From Lumbricus terrestris (taxonomy: Eukaryota > Annelida > Clitellata > Crassiclitellata > Lumbricidae): 64,000 bases of DNA. Below, one piece after another: positions 1 to 11,829 of this stretch. The stretch is from positions 43,703,784-43,767,783 of the forward strand of contig OX457050.1 of NCBI GenBank assembly GCA_949752735.1, read 5' to 3'. Below the pieces are notes generated by a model. The model saw only the letters and a program-made list of their open reading frames with translations. It ran no database searches and had not been told where the DNA came from. Each line of letters opens with the position of its first letter. Position 1 is the first letter of the stretch. The position numbers and the translations under genes were made by a program.

Positions 1-1177
1 TGTGCATGTACAGAGTACTACCTTTGCCAAACGACGTCGGACACAGCTGGCACTTGTATGGCTTTTCCCCAGTATGGGTTCTCATGTGAATTTTCAGAGT
101 CACATTTCTAGTAAATGATTTTTGACATTTTTGGCACATGTATGGTTTCTCACCAGTATGGATTCTCATATGCAAAACCAGGTAACCTGACGAAGTAAAT
201 GATTTCTTACAAAATTTGCATGTACTTGGTTTCTCTCCAGTATGAGTTCTTTCGTGAGATTTCAGCTGACTACTTTGGGCAAACGTTTTCTGACATAACT
301 GGCATCTAAATGGTTTTTCACCAGTATGTGTTCTTATATGTCTCATCAAGCTAAACATTTGAGCAAATGATTTCTTACAAAACTGACACTCATGTGGTTT
401 CTCTCCAGTGTGGGTTCTCATGTGACTTTGCTGCTGACCACCTTGTGTAAATGTTTTCTGACAGAATTGGCATGTGTATGGCTTTTCACCAGTATGGGTT
501 CTCATGTGCTCTTTCAGAGTATTACCTGTAGCAAATAATTTCTCACACATATGACAGCCGTATGGCTTTTCACCTGTATGAGTTCTCAAGTGCACAGTCA
601 GAGGACTGCTTCCAGCAAATGATTTCCCACACACATGACAACTGTATGGTTTTTCGCCGGTATGGGATCTCATGTGCATTTTCAGATCACTGCGTGTAGT
701 AAACGATTTTTGACACATTTGGCATTTGCATGGTTTTTCACCAGTATGCGTTCTCATGTGAACATTAAATTGACTATATCCAGTATATGATTTCTGACAT
801 ATCTGGCACCGGTATGGTTTTTCACCAGTATGTATTCTCAAATGTTCTGCCAAGCCACTTGTTTGTGCAAATGATTTCTTACAAAACTGACATTTGTACG
901 GTTTTTCACCAGTATGGGTTCTCATGTGCACTTTCAGCTCACAACTTTGAACAAACCTTTTCTGACATAGTTGACACATATGCGGCTTCTCTCCCATATG
1001 AGTTCTCATGTGTACTTTCATATAACCACTCTGACTAAATGACTTTTGACATTTCTGACACTTGTACGGTTTATCACCAGTATGGGATCTCGTGTGTACT
1101 TTCAGCTGATTACCACGAGCAAATGATTTATGACATAACTGACATTTGTATGGTTTCTCCCCAATATGTGTGTCCAT
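1..1177 (-). CDS. C2H2 zinc-finger protein A (3' end beyond window)
   Basis: Reading the minus strand from the ATG at 1175-1177 gives an open frame to the window edge with 14 tandem C2H2 fingers, the last one cut. Each has C-x2-C-x12-H-x3-H spacing and a TGEKPY-type linker. The fingers resemble those of units B, C and D (KCQLCQKSF is the shared style) but their helix residues differ, so DNA specificity should differ. C2H2 arrays of this kind normally bind DNA in the nucleus; the target is unknown. An in-frame stop lies about 45 nt upstream of the chosen ATG, and the residues between look like a decayed finger, so the Met could be a start or an exon boundary. No KRAB, SCAN or BTB domain is visible. 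All fingers seen keep their Cys and His residues, unlike unit B, so this unit may be functional. Confidence 0.85.
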   Translation of the reverse strand, partial: MDTHIGEKPYKCQLCHKSFARGNQLKVHTRSHTGDKPYKCQKCQKSFSQSGYMKVHMRTHMGEKPHMCQLCQKRFVQSCELKVHMRTHTGEKPYKCQFCKKSFAQTSGLAEHLRIHTGEKPYRCQICQKSYTGYSQFNVHMRTHTGEKPCKCQMCQKSFTTRSDLKMHMRSHTGEKPYSCHVCGKSFAGSSPLTVHLRTHTGEKPYGCHMCEKLFATGNTLKEHMRTHTGEKPYTCQFCQKTFTQGGQQQSHMRTHTGEKPHECQFCKKSFAQMFSLMRHIRTHTGEKPFRCQLCQKTFAQSSQLKSHERTHTGEKPSTCKFCKKSFTSSGYLVLHMRIHTGEKPYMCQKCQKSFTRNVTLKIHMRTHTGEKPYKCQLCPTSFGKGSTLYMH

Positions 1178-1760
1178 ATTCGCAGTCAACCAACGTAATT
1201 CAGCAATTGTTTTCCAACCTAACTGGGATTTGCACGGCTGCTCTCACTGCATCTGTCAGATTGTAGTATTTCTGAAGTTATTGATGCTCCTGTGTTTTTC
1301 ACAAAAACCGGTATCCATATACTCCAAAAAAATTACTAGTTTATACAAATGATTCTCAGCATGCCTTGCTTTTTTGTGTACTGTCTTCAGCACAAAGAGT
1401 ATCCATATAAAAAGAAATGATGCTGAAATTTGTAGATAATTTCTGATTTGGTAGATTAGAGTCCAATTTGTAGTTTTTGTAACAAGTTAAAAATTACCCA
1501 CCGAGGAAACAATAATCGTTTGGGATGAAAAGTTGAAGTCAGGAATATGCGTAGATTAGCGCTATCCTTCAGTTACAGCATTAATGGACAAAGAAAGAAT
1601 TGATGGTGTAGAAACTGCAGATAAAGTTGTCCACTAAAATGTTGTCATTGGTGCAGATCAATGACTGTATATCTACTCAAATGACCGCACTGGGAAGTTC
1701 TCACATAAGGCCTCTTCACTTTCGTGGGCTAGTAAAACAGAATTCCACCTATTAATATAA
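1178..1760 (-). pseudogene. decayed zinc-finger and upstream sequence of unit A
   Basis: On the minus strand short pieces still read like finger fragments (CKSQLGWKTIAEL just upstream of the Met) but stops interrupt them. The stretch aligns by eye with the region upstream of unit D (about 26363-26900), including a shared segment around 1561-1710 and 26710-26870. It is therefore part of an old duplicated unit and not random intergenic DNA. No intact coding region is seen. Confidence 0.5.
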
Positions 1761-1970
1761 ATGACATATATATCAAAGTTAGACATTTTTAAGACATAAT
1801 TTTTTATTATATTTTCAAGACTGAATATTAATTTCTTTTCAATTAAGGCCATCCTCATAATATGGTTTCCATATAAACAGTCAACGAACATATTTCAGTA
1901 ATTGTTTTACTGCGTAAGTGACACTTGCACAGCTATATTCTATTAAGAAGATTAGCAGATTAGTTTTCAC

Positions 1971-2754
1971 GGTACTTATGGGTTATTTCACCTGATTTAT
2001 TATTTTATTTTTTTGCATGCGATAATTTTCGTACCCATGACTAGTGTTTATGTTAAGTGTTAATTATTTTCGTCAATCCAGCTTCTATTTCATCATTCTC
2101 AAGCGCTTTTCATTAATCCAGTTTGTATTTAAGGTGTAAAATTACCTTGATCCAGCTTCCATTTACGACAAAAATACCTTAATCCAGCTTCCATTTCAGA
2201 TATAAAAGTACCTTAATCCAGCTTCCATTACTCAAGCGTTTTTCATTTATACAGATTAATTTATCAATCCAGCTTCTATTCATCAAGGAGTTAGTTTGAT
2301 GAATGCAGGACATTCCCCCCTGGACAAGCCCCCCGGAAAAGCCCTCGGACAAAACAACCCTTTCCTTAACAAATAGCCTGTTTTTGCAGTTAATTGATAA
2401 AACGAACTTCATCAATCCAGCTTCTATTTAAGTACCACCAGTTGCTTTTATCAATCCAACTTCTATTTAGATAATAATTATTTCCCATCAATTCAGCTTC
2501 CATAATTATAGACAAAAAATCCTTACGTCCGTCCATCTTCTATGTAAATAGCAACAACATTGTCATTAATACACCTCCAATTTAGGCTTGAATGTTTTCA
2601 TCAATCCAGCTTCCATTTAAGCTTGAACAATTTCATCCATCCAGCTCCAATTTTAGGACGGACATTTTTATCCATGCATCCAGCTTATGTATCAGGCGTA
2701 AAAAATATCAAAAATAAATAAAAAATAAATCAGGTGAATTAACCCATAAGTACC
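1971..2754. mobile_element. TIR element 1, 8-bp TSD, internal repeat array
   Basis: The terminal inverted repeats begin GGTACTTATGGGTTA and extend about 30 bp on each side (left 1971-2001, right 2724-2754). The element is flanked by a perfect 8-bp duplication GTTTTCAC (1963-1970 and 2755-2762). It has no coding capacity. The interior is an array of about a dozen degenerate copies of AATCCAGCTTCTATTTA at 35-50 bp spacing. The same ends recur at 12027-12427. An 8-bp duplication is compatible with hAT, P or Merlin transposases; the GG start does not fit a typical hAT end. Confidence 0.85.
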
Positions 2755-2762
2755 GTTTTCAC

Positions 2763-3620
2763 CTTGGGATTATGATTTCTCAAGATTTCTCATTGATGAC
2801 GAGAGCTGTTTCTGTAAATAGAAACTGGATTGGCTAAACTATGTATTTGCTGCTGTAGAAACTGGTTCAATAAATTAAGTCTATATTGCACAGAGGTGTG
2901 GGCTTGACGGGAAAATTTCCTGCAAAAAAGAAGTTGGATTTATCAAAGAATCTTTGTTTACACAGAAGTTGAATTGAAGGCAAATACTTCTTGCTTAAAC
3001 AGAATAGCGATCGGTGGAAATATTATTTAATTGTGGAAGCTGACTGATGAGTGATGACAGTTATCATGCATGATGGCAGACTGCTTACTTCCCGATGTCA
3101 AGGACGACATTGAATACATAAAAAAATAATTTATCAGAGTAACTGTCATCAGTTCATAGCACGAAACTGCATCTAACGAAAAACAACGGTTTCCTTTGTC
3201 TGAAGGAATTTCAATTTGAATCGCATAGCCGATGAAAGGCCTATACCCAATTTTAATATCGAGCTATTTAATTAATGACACCAGAAATGGTCCAGATTTG
3301 CATTGTAACTCTAAGACAAAAGAATGACAATAGAATGAACGATAAGAACTTACCAGTTGGTATGCTATAAATTGTATTTAAGCGTAAAATAATCTGAACT
3401 CAACGCCCTTGTGTACAAAATGGCGATTGATACTTACTGCGTGTTCTGTTGTTACAGTAATAGAAGCCGGATTTAGACATCGGTCTATGGCATCGCCATC
3501 TTGCGAATGACAGACCTGGGACAAGACGATGGCCCGACTTAAAAGTAAAATAATTTTTTGCGCCACCATTCTCATTAAAATTGGAAACACTCATCCGCGT
3601 GCGGTTAAAATATTAACTCC
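2763..3620. other. no gene recognised
   Basis: AT-rich sequence with only short open frames. The first 200 bases contain a few degenerate array-like motifs (aaactggatt). I see no RNA gene, exon or terminal repeat that I can support. Confidence 0.5.
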
Positions 3621-3624
3621 TTAA

Positions 3625-4883
3625 CACTCGAGTGCCCAAGGTATTTTTTGGTACACGAAGGCCCAAGGGGGGGTCCGCGCGGACCCCAAGGTTTTTTGTG
3701 AATATCTTGAGAAGGGATTGGAATATCGCTACAGAGTTTAGTTCTATGTGATCCCAAATGAATTTGCAATCGATTGATGTATCTTATATCACAATAGCAC
3801 CACCTGGTGTAAAATAGGAGTGTAAAAATATCGTGATACACATTTCATGCTAGCTCGCGTCATTTACCGAAGGAAGCCTATCGTTTTCATGTTAGTATCT
3901 TGAGAAGGGATTGGAATATCGTTACAGAATTTAGTTCTATGTAATCCCAAATGAATTTGCAATCGAGTGATGTATCTTATATCACAATAACACCACCTGG
4001 TGTAAAATAGGAGTGTAAAAATATCGTGATACACATTTCATGCTAGCTCGCGTCATTTACCGAAGGAAGCCTATCGTTTTCATGTTAGTATCTTGAGAAG
4101 GGATTGGAATATCGTTACAGAATTTAGTTCTATGTAATCCCAAATGAATTTGCAATCAAGTGATGTATCTTATATCACAATAACACCATCCGGTGTAAAT
4201 TTGTATAGCGCCGCTTCAAGAGTGGTTCCTGACCTGATAACACCATGCCACGACTGAAAAGAATAATTTTCAAACAATTTCGGAAGAAGTGGATGTACGA
4301 ACGGCTGCGTCACTGTGTGGTGTTAGGCCTACTTGTGGATCGAGTAAGAAGGGTAGACCACTGCCGTCTACAACAACACCGGCTAAGAAGAAAAACTGAG
4401 CCATTTATTCGCGTAACCTTGAAAGAACGGTTGCCACCCTTTGTATAAACTGTCCTAATCCTCCGTTTTGACGCACGCCTGTTGTATGCAATTATTGCTG
4501 TGATAGGCCTACGCAGGCTTGCAGATTTTCAAATGTTGTGCTACAAACATAGGCCTAACAAAGTGCTACATTGTCTGTAAATCTAAGTTCAACAATTTAT
4601 ATGAATCTTTCTTTCATATAGCGTGCGCTGACCATTTATTTATTGGCCAGTAACCATACGTATGCATGACTAATAGCCGTATATCTTGCGGTATCCTTAG
4701 TATATCATGTGGTTGTGGGATACAGGGTTGGACAATACTCACGCAAAATATACCATTCGATGCCCAAATGGTTGTTCTAGGATGTCCTAAAAGCATTTTT
4801 TCATATCTATATCCGTTAAAAAGTTATCCGGGAAAAACGGGCCTGGGGTCCGGTCGGACCCCCCCCCCTTGGGCATTCGAGGG
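3625..4883. mobile_element. piggyBac-like MITE
   Basis: TTAA occurs at both flanks (3621-3624 and 4884-4887). The inverted ends are CACTCGAGTGCCCAAGG on the left and CCCTCGAATGCCCAAGG on the right (reverse complement), 15 of 17 matching. Just inside each end lies a G-run/C-run hairpin (GGGTCC...GGACCC). TTAA targets with short ends starting C-C are the piggyBac hallmark. There is no transposase frame, so the copy is non-autonomous. Its interior includes a 193-bp tandem repeat and a tiny LINE-tail-like piece near 4203. Confidence 0.8.
3703..4200. repeat. 193-bp tandem repeat, about 2.6 copies
   Basis: Copies start at 3703, 3896 and 4089 with the phrase tatcttgagaagggattgg and are nearly identical. 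The third breaks off near 4197. The repeat lies wholly inside the piggyBac-like element, so it is internal expansion of that element and not a genomic satellite. Confidence 0.9.
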
Positions 4884-5083
4884 TTAATAAACCCGGGATG
4901 ACAAATCCCTTAGATTTAGCAGAGGACTAAAACACCTGGATACCACTCTGCTATTTCTAAAGATAAAATTGATACAACCTATTGTCCAGTGTGCGGTGTT
5001 GTGTCAACTATTAAATGTCATACGGGGTAAAACACTTGTCACTGTCGTTCAGCCGTGAACTTGTTAGTGTCGTTCAGTTATTC

Positions 5084-5086
<3 letters not shown>

Positions 5087-5114
<28 letters not shown>
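5087..5114. repeat. (TA)n microsatellite
   Basis: A run of about 14 TA dinucleotides. A second similar run lies at 5796-5825. Confidence 0.95.
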
Positions 5115-5119
<5 letters not shown>

Positions 5120-5120
<1 letters not shown>

Positions 5121-5662
5121 TACCATTGTCTATGTGATCATTATTATATGATTTGTCTATTAGCTTCTCATTTAAATGGGATCATATGTCACTTACTAAT
5201 AATTGCTAGTTGTGTTCAACTATTGTCTTTTTAAAATTTATTTTGTGGACTACCTGCTTATATTAGATTTCTATTATATATGCATGCATTGACATTTTTG
5301 TTCACCTACTCTGCGTCCTACTCTGAAGTCATAGCCTCTAAGCTATACTCTCAACTATTACTTGTTTCAATCACCTTTTTTTCTCTTTCCTAGCTCTACA
5401 CTTGTTTCCTCCCCTCTCTATTCCGCTTATTTAGTGCTTTCCACCATCTTGATTCAAAATCTCTGTCTATGGTGACCCAGGTCTAGCGGGATCACTCCCT
5501 TTCTGGGTTACCCATTCTCAGGGATCTCGTACTTAATAGTTATTTTATTCTGACTTCTATTTTTTATTGCACACTATTATACTGTCATTTTCTATGTTGT
5601 TCTGTTTTTTTCTTGATCTCTGTGAATAAACAAGTTTTGATTTGATTTGATTTGATTTGAAG
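5120..5662 (+). mobile_element. LINE 3' end with TTGAT tail (5'-truncated)
   Basis: The segment ends with tgtgaataaacaag followed by five TTGAT-type units (5636-5662), a common 3' terminus of CR1-like and related LINEs. There is no coding frame, so only 3' UTR sequence remains. The 5' boundary near the (TA)n run is approximate. Confidence 0.5.
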
Positions 5663-5789
5663 GCATGTTCAACATGTTCGGCCAAACAGGGGCCTCCACA
5701 CTTTAGGGGGCCCCCACAAATATTATATGAATTTTTTCCATCATTGTTAATAATATAATTATTGTAATTGCAAAACTGAGTTTATAGCC

Positions 5790-5827
<38 letters not shown>

Positions 5828-5904
5828 TTGAACAAATTGCAAGATTATTCGAAAACTAATGATTTTAACATGAACAACTTGTGCACATGTGTGGGGCCCT
5901 TATT

Positions 5905-6100
5905 GGAGTTAAGAAACTACTCAGATGCGCTCTCAACCCAGGCCTAATCAGAAAGAAAAGGCTTAAGAAGACGAAAGAAAGCCTGCAGAGTCAAGAGGAA
6001 GCGAGGGGAGACCCACAGGTTGTCTATTCCGGATAGGCCTACCTGGACCAACTACCAAGAATGCTCTTCGTTACAATTAAGGCGATAGTAGGAGAAAAAG
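5905..6100 (-). mobile_element. L2/CR1-like LINE 3' fragment
   Basis: The text aaactactcagatgcgctc followed by an A-rich stretch matches the 3' coding end of the LINE at 58641-61085 and the copies at 31236 and 53324. In those copies the minus strand ends the protein with G-S-A-S-E. This copy is short, decayed and 5'-truncated. Confidence 0.6.
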
Positions 6101-7827
6101 TGGCAAGAACGTCTCCACGGGTAGCTGAGCGCAATTATCCAAGTGATGTATTCTTTAACACTAGGCTAGAATACTAAAAGACATGATGTTCAATATTCTG
6201 AAAATAGAAGTAGGCCTAATGAATTAATAATCGATGAATGTTGTGATCGACACCATTTCTGACTCTTAAAACTTGTTTATCTTTGGTCTAGCACATGTGC
6301 AATTTATTATGTTAAATTTCTGCAATTATAAAAAAATTTAACTTCGCGATAAGACTGGTTATGTGAAAATCACTTGGCTAAAATAAGGACGAAATCGTGT
6401 AAGCTTATTCGACTGTTTATGTATGCCCACTGCAAATAAACAGACAATAAGTAGGCCTATCTATGCAAGGCTTCGCAGGCCTACAATAAAACGGACGAGT
6501 GCGCAATTACACTTTATGATAAAATTGAAACATTTTCTCTCTAGGCCTACAGTGAATAAGCGCACACAGTAGGCTATAGTAACAAATATGTTGAGAAAAA
6601 GAACGGGCAAAGCCGCAAAGCCCCAGAGCTGGCGGAAACGTTCTTGCGACTGATCCGAGTCAGCGGCTTCACCACGGACATGATGTAGGAAATACATCAT
6701 GCCACGGAGAAAACAAGAGCGCTGCAGAAAAGAGAAAATAAATAAATGTAACTTGGTCGGCAATTCAGTTGAATACCATTAAGGTGAGAGTATTAGGCTA
6801 TTGTAAATATGTTATCGGATTGATGTTATCCACTGCAGCAACCACGGTCGATTAGCCTTTTAAGTTAAGGATATGGTATGGCCTACAAATAATAGATAGG
6901 CCTAGATCTAGAGTTCAAATTTCTTGGTTGTTGTATTAATAATTACACATAGGCAACTTTTGAAGGGAAAGCTGGCTTGTAGCAGGTGTTGAAGCTCCGA
7001 CTTCTCAAGCTTAAGTTTGAGCAATATTTGTCTGGGTAAAGATTGTTAACAGGAGATCTCAAGTGATTAAGTAACAGCTGTATGCCTATCAAGAAACAAT
7101 ATGCCAAGGTCGATGAAAATAGGGTCCAGCAGCGTTCTTTAAAATAAAGCACATCGATAATGAAAATTCTCGAACTCGGTCTAATTTAACGCAGGTTTAA
7201 TTAATTACCTATAATCTTATTGCGCCCCAAGTAGCCTACATGCGTATATACACACAAACATTCACACATACACACACATACGTAGATGCACACATACACG
7301 TATAAATATAAAGAAGCGAGCCAACCAGCTGGGCATATCAGGGGCGAGAATGATATATAAAATACTTAGCAATTTTTAAAACCTTCTCGTTCAATACCTT
7401 CATTCTTTCATATATTTTCTTCTATTCTAGCCTAAGTTCATTATTCAAAAATGCATTACTTCCTCAAATATTTTGTTCAACAATCAATGCATACTGACAT
7501 ACCTTTATCTTTTATTAGACAAAAATACAAGAAATGCTCAATATTTCATTCCACAGGCAATACATTTTCTTGTATTTTAAGGTTTTATTGCATAAAATAC
7601 ATGAACTATATAGACTATGAAATTGATGCATAGCAAACATCTTCGTACATGTAGTTCGTGTAGATAAATCGGAGATGTAAACATCCCGTTTTCAAACAGG
7701 GGAAAAGTGAGCGGAATATTTTACAGCCCTATCCCAACTTATCTCTACGAACACTACTAAACTTCTAATTTGGAAAATTCAGAAAATTTTAAGTGTTTTT
7801 ACAATGTCGTAATGAATACGTCTAGTT
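6101..7827. other. intergenic, no supported gene
   Basis: AT-rich, with several TAGGCCTA palindromes and a CA-rich patch near 7245-7300. A 100-codon minus frame (6461-6763) contains a hydrophobic stretch that could be a membrane helix, but I see no family match, splice context or codon signature, so I do not call it a gene. Confidence 0.5.
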
Positions 7828-8057
7828 TGGCATCTTAGACATGAAATACTTACAGGGGAACCGTGTGGATACCAAACAGGCGTATACCTTGTGGCCAAAT
7901 ATTAATATATCTGCAATTAAATCGATCGATACCTAAGATTTTCTCTTCATATCTCTGCAGAGTAGGCCTAATAGACAATCTCATGCATATAAAATCATGA
8001 CTGTTTCTCTGTCTTGCCGCAATCGTCAAAAACATGCTATTTATAGGGAATGACAAA

Positions 8058-9041
8058 TCACCATTGGTCAGCAAATAATTCGTCAGGTGGAGAAAAGCAA
8101 TGGCTTGAACAATGCTCTAAAAATTCCTTCTCAATTTCAAACATTTCATCGCATATACCGCATCCAAACGATTTATCCAACACCCATTTTTCATCATCAG
8201 GTGATTTTATTTCTTCATTAAAAACACATTCCCCAATGCAAACTTTTGTAGGTGGACTTGTCATATCGTTGGAGTGATGAGACACTGTTCTTGAAATACA
8301 TTCAAATGGTTTGTCAATAGCATCAGCAATGCTTAATCGTTCGAAAAGAATAGACAGATCGGCATTTGATTCCTTTTTCAGTTCATCATCCTGTGACTGT
8401 ATTCCTGCAAGGGGTTCAAGCTGTTTAGTTGAAGAACTGCTCACAGGATAAAGATTATTGCACGTGCACTGCATCTCATCTGTATGATGTCCAATCTTTT
8501 GATACTTGCATGGGTTCTCGCCAGTATTGGTTCTTATGTATACTTTGACATTGCAACCCAGAGCAAATGATTTCAGACATAACTGACATTTGCATATATT
8601 CTCCCAACCATGGGCACTCAGCTGCATTTTCAGATGACCACCTTGAGTAAATGATTTCTGACATAACTGACATTTGTATGGTTTCTCCCCATTATGGTCT
8701 CTCATGTGCATTTTCAGATCGCAACCTTGAGTAAATAATTTCTGGCATAACTCACATTTCCATGGTTTATTCCCAGTATGGGTTTTCATGTGTCTCTTCA
8801 GATTACTACTGTCAGTGAATGATTTCTGACAAAACTGACATTTGTATGGTTTCTCCCCTGTGTGGGTCCTTGCGTGTCTCTTCAGATCAGCATATCGAGT
8901 AAATGATTTCTGACATAACTGACATTTGTATGGTTTCTTTCCTGTATGTGTTCTCATTTGTATTTTCAGATGACCAAAGTCAGTGAATGATTTCTGGCAT
9001 AACTCGCACTTGGGCGTTTTCTCGCCAGTATGAGTTTCCAT
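8058..9041 (-). CDS. C2H2 zinc-finger protein B, fingers partly decayed
   Basis: A 327-residue frame from the ATG at 9041. Six tandem fingers fill residues 10 to about 180. Fingers 2, 3 and 4 keep Cys2His2. Finger 1 has LKIQ where the first His should be, finger 5 has LKMQ, and finger 6 has lost both His residues (VKVYIRTN). An acidic, Ser-rich tail follows, and near the C terminus stands one separate finger, CGIC-x12-H-CSS-H. This tail is nearly identical in unit C. The protein is probably a nuclear DNA-binding factor by family, but the loss of zinc ligands suggests relaxed constraint. The start matches the Met of unit C (METHT), which supports it, though an upstream exon cannot be excluded. 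Confidence 0.75.
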   Translation of the reverse strand: METHTGEKTPKCELCQKSFTDFGHLKIQMRTHTGKKPYKCQLCQKSFTRYADLKRHARTHTGEKPYKCQFCQKSFTDSSNLKRHMKTHTGNKPWKCELCQKLFTQGCDLKMHMRDHNGEKPYKCQLCQKSFTQGGHLKMQLSAHGWENICKCQLCLKSFALGCNVKVYIRTNTGENPCKYQKIGHHTDEMQCTCNNLYPVSSSSTKQLEPLAGIQSQDDELKKESNADLSILFERLSIADAIDKPFECISRTVSHHSNDMTSPPTKVCIGECVFNEEIKSPDDEKWVLDKSFGCGICDEMFEIEKEFLEHCSSHCFSPPDELFADQW

Positions 9042-9678
9042 TATGACATTGCTTTGTCACAGTTAACCAATTGGATGTAGCCTAATTCGAAAATGTTTCC
9101 CACGCAACTGGCATTTACTACGTTGCGCTATAATAATGATGTATTCTAACAGAAACTGTCAAAATTTCGTCCTGAGCATATGATTTCCGAAGTAATTGAT
9201 GATACAGAAGTTTTTCACAAAAAAGTTGTCATGTTCGCATGTAAATCACTGGGATATGCTCAAACGATGTGTCCCACATTATGCCCCGTTTTGTCGCTCC
9301 ACAGCATAAGTAGTAAACATGTGAAAGAAATGCATTCATAAATAATTTCTGCTTTGCTTCATGCAAGTTCAACTGTTTGCATTTGTGATTGTCATCAGCA
9401 GTTCCTTTGTAACAAAAGTAATAAAAATTTAATGAGATACTGTCTACAGAGAAAGCAGTTATCCGAACACCCACTACTTTTGCAATAGAATAAGAAAAAT
9501 GCTTATGTGAGAAAGCAATTATTATCCTCTGGGTAAGCTTATGTCGATGCCATCAATTTGTGCAAAATAGCAAAACCTTTTGTTATACCTTCAGGAGCAA
9601 TGTGAACTGATCAAGAAATAATTGATGAAACCAAGAAGCTTTCGAAAACATAGTCATTGTAGTGTTGTCCTTGATATA

Positions 9679-10666
9679 CAGGGGTCGCCAAAAAAAGACC
9701 CCCACTCCAGGGTTTTTTGCCAATATTTTTGCCAAAAGTAAGAATTTCAAAATGAAATTTTACAGTCTTAAAGACAATTCATATTTACACATGATGGCAG
9801 AGATTTCGTCAAAATATTTCAAACATACACAGTTGTGCCGCTTTTAGGGAGGTCACAAACCGTTTTTTGACGATTCAAAAAGCGCGATGCAACAAAAAGC
9901 AACAAAAACAATCTAATTATTCTGGCCAAAAGTAAGAATATTGAAATGAAATTTTACAGGCCTGCTTAAAGACAATTCATATTTGCATATGGTGTTCAGA
10001 TTCCATCAAAATATTTCAAACAGAACATAATATATCACTTTTAGGGAGGTCACCCACCGTTTTTTGACGATTCAAAAACGAAACGCAAAAAAAATTAAAC
10101 AAAACCACAATTTTTTCTCTCATCTCAAATAATTCGTATCAAATAGCCTTGATATCGCCAGATGATCATTATTATTACTATTTGAAAAGAAACAGCTAGG
10201 GCACCAGCGTATCTGCAAGTCACTGAGAAGTCACTTAGCAAGATGACAATCAAATCGGTAAATATGGAATCCGTCAGATTAATCAACAGGTCCATCAAGA
10301 ACTTTGCAAAGAAAGTAGAAACTCAAAAGAAGTTTTGGCAGTGGTTGTGGGCACATTGAACACAATTTGTGAAGCACTACCAAATTCATTTGACAACAGT
10401 TATTTGAGATGAGACTTAATAAAATCGTTCTTTTGTTACTTTTTGTTGTGTTTCGTTTTTGAATTGTCAAAAATCGGTGGGTGGCCTCACTAAAAGTTGC
10501 ATAACTTTTGCTCTGTTTGAAATATTTTGATGAAATCTGACCACAATGTGTATTGTGTAACCTAAGTATGAATTGTCTATAAGCCTGTAAAATTTCATTT
10601 GGAAATTCTTACATTTGGTCAAGATATTGGCAAAAAAACCTAAAAGGTCTTTTTTGGCGCACCCTG
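9679..10666. mobile_element. TA-flanked mariner-like MITE
   Basis: The ends CAGGGGTCGCCAAAAAA and CAGGGTGCGCCAAAAAA (right end reversed) are flanked by TA on both sides. The duplicated copy of the region reads straight across (ttgatgtagatcaatgag near 19100), an empty site that confirms insertion. TA duplication and CAGGGTG-type ends fit Tc1/mariner. No transposase frame is seen. Related copies are at 23419 and 52237. Confidence 0.85.
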
Positions 10667-10904
10667 TAGATCAATGAGATGTAGGCCTGAAATTACTACA
10701 CTGAGGTCTAATATAAAGTTTTTCTTCTTCATGCATTTCTAAAACGGAATTTCCGACACCTATTAAAACGCAGAACATCAACGTCTCAATTATTGTCTGT
10801 TTTGAGACCCAAATAATAATTCATCGTTGTTGATAACTGAGGTTATTTCCTGGTTTAATAAGGCGAGAATGACAGTAATCCATCGCCTTATCATGATTCT
10901 AAAT

Positions 10905-11470
10905 TATCCACCCGGTACAGCATATTTAGTTCTCACCAATCTAACTTCTACTTTGTCATGAATCATCTGCATCCTCTATTTAGGCAAGAATTTTTCTGCA
11001 ATTACAGATTATAATATTTGCAATATCTATTCATAAAAGAGCTAACTTTAATTTAACTAACAATGCTAAACTATCGTCTTTCCGAATAAGAAATATTTCT
11101 CCGATTTGTCATTTCATAAATTGATATTCAACGAATTAAATTCTTGAATAAAGATATAGCAAACAAAAAGCAGAATCATTTTTTTAATAATCCGACTTCT
11201 AGTTTGGTTTGAATCCTTTTCATCAATCCAGTTTTCACTTATGATAATAATTCCTATAACTAGTCCAGCTTCCAGTTAACAATCAACTATTTATATCAAA
11301 CAAACAACTTCTAAATAATAATTAGGCTTATAATTATTTCATCACCCAGCTCCAATTTCAGCAAAAATCCTGTCATCGATTTCACTCCTATTTAAGTAAA
11401 AACTACTTTCATTAATCCGACTTCTATTTAGCTAGAGTCTTTATGTTAATCCAACTTGGAGGCGACCATG
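10905..11470 (+). repeat. degenerate array of AATCCAGCTTCTATTTA (forward)
   Basis: About ten to twelve diverged copies of the core lie at irregular 35-60 bp intervals, separated by AT-rich spacers often containing aagaat or ttttcat. The same array is found in the duplicate at 19380-19905. No enclosing terminal repeats were found for this array itself. Confidence 0.7.
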
Positions 11471-11829
11471 GCTAAAACCAATTCAATGGCAAATAATTAG
11501 ATTCGCTAAACGATACCGAACGAATGGTCAGAATAATTAAATTGGGCAAAAACGGTATCCAACCAAAACAATTATTTCTCACACACCCTCCGACCTCCAT
11601 TTTGACCTGGAATCTTTTAATCTATCATAACTGGTAGGCCTACAAATAATTTTCATTAATGGCGTTAGTAGAGAATTTCAGGCCGAAAATTTCGAAATTT
11701 TTACCAAATTTTTAAGTATTTTTTTTTTCATTAGCGTCGGAAATAATTTCAAGGTAGAATCCAATATACCCAGGGTTTTCAGCGTCTCGCCTTTTCAAAA
11801 TAACGCGCCCACTTACGGATGTTTGCAGA

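Noticed and set aside
787..1352. Plus-strand open frames over the zinc-finger unit A
   Set aside because: They are antisense shadows of the C2H2 fingers, whose repeated codons keep the opposite strand open.
2060..2690. CRISPR-like look: short conserved core separated by variable spacers
   Set aside because: The core is degenerate, spacing is irregular, orientation varies between loci, the array is inside a TIR element, and the DNA is animal with introns and SINEs. No cas gene is present.
6461..6763. 100-residue minus-strand protein with a hydrophobic stretch
   Set aside because: AT-rich context, no family resemblance, no splice or promoter signal; such frames are expected by chance.
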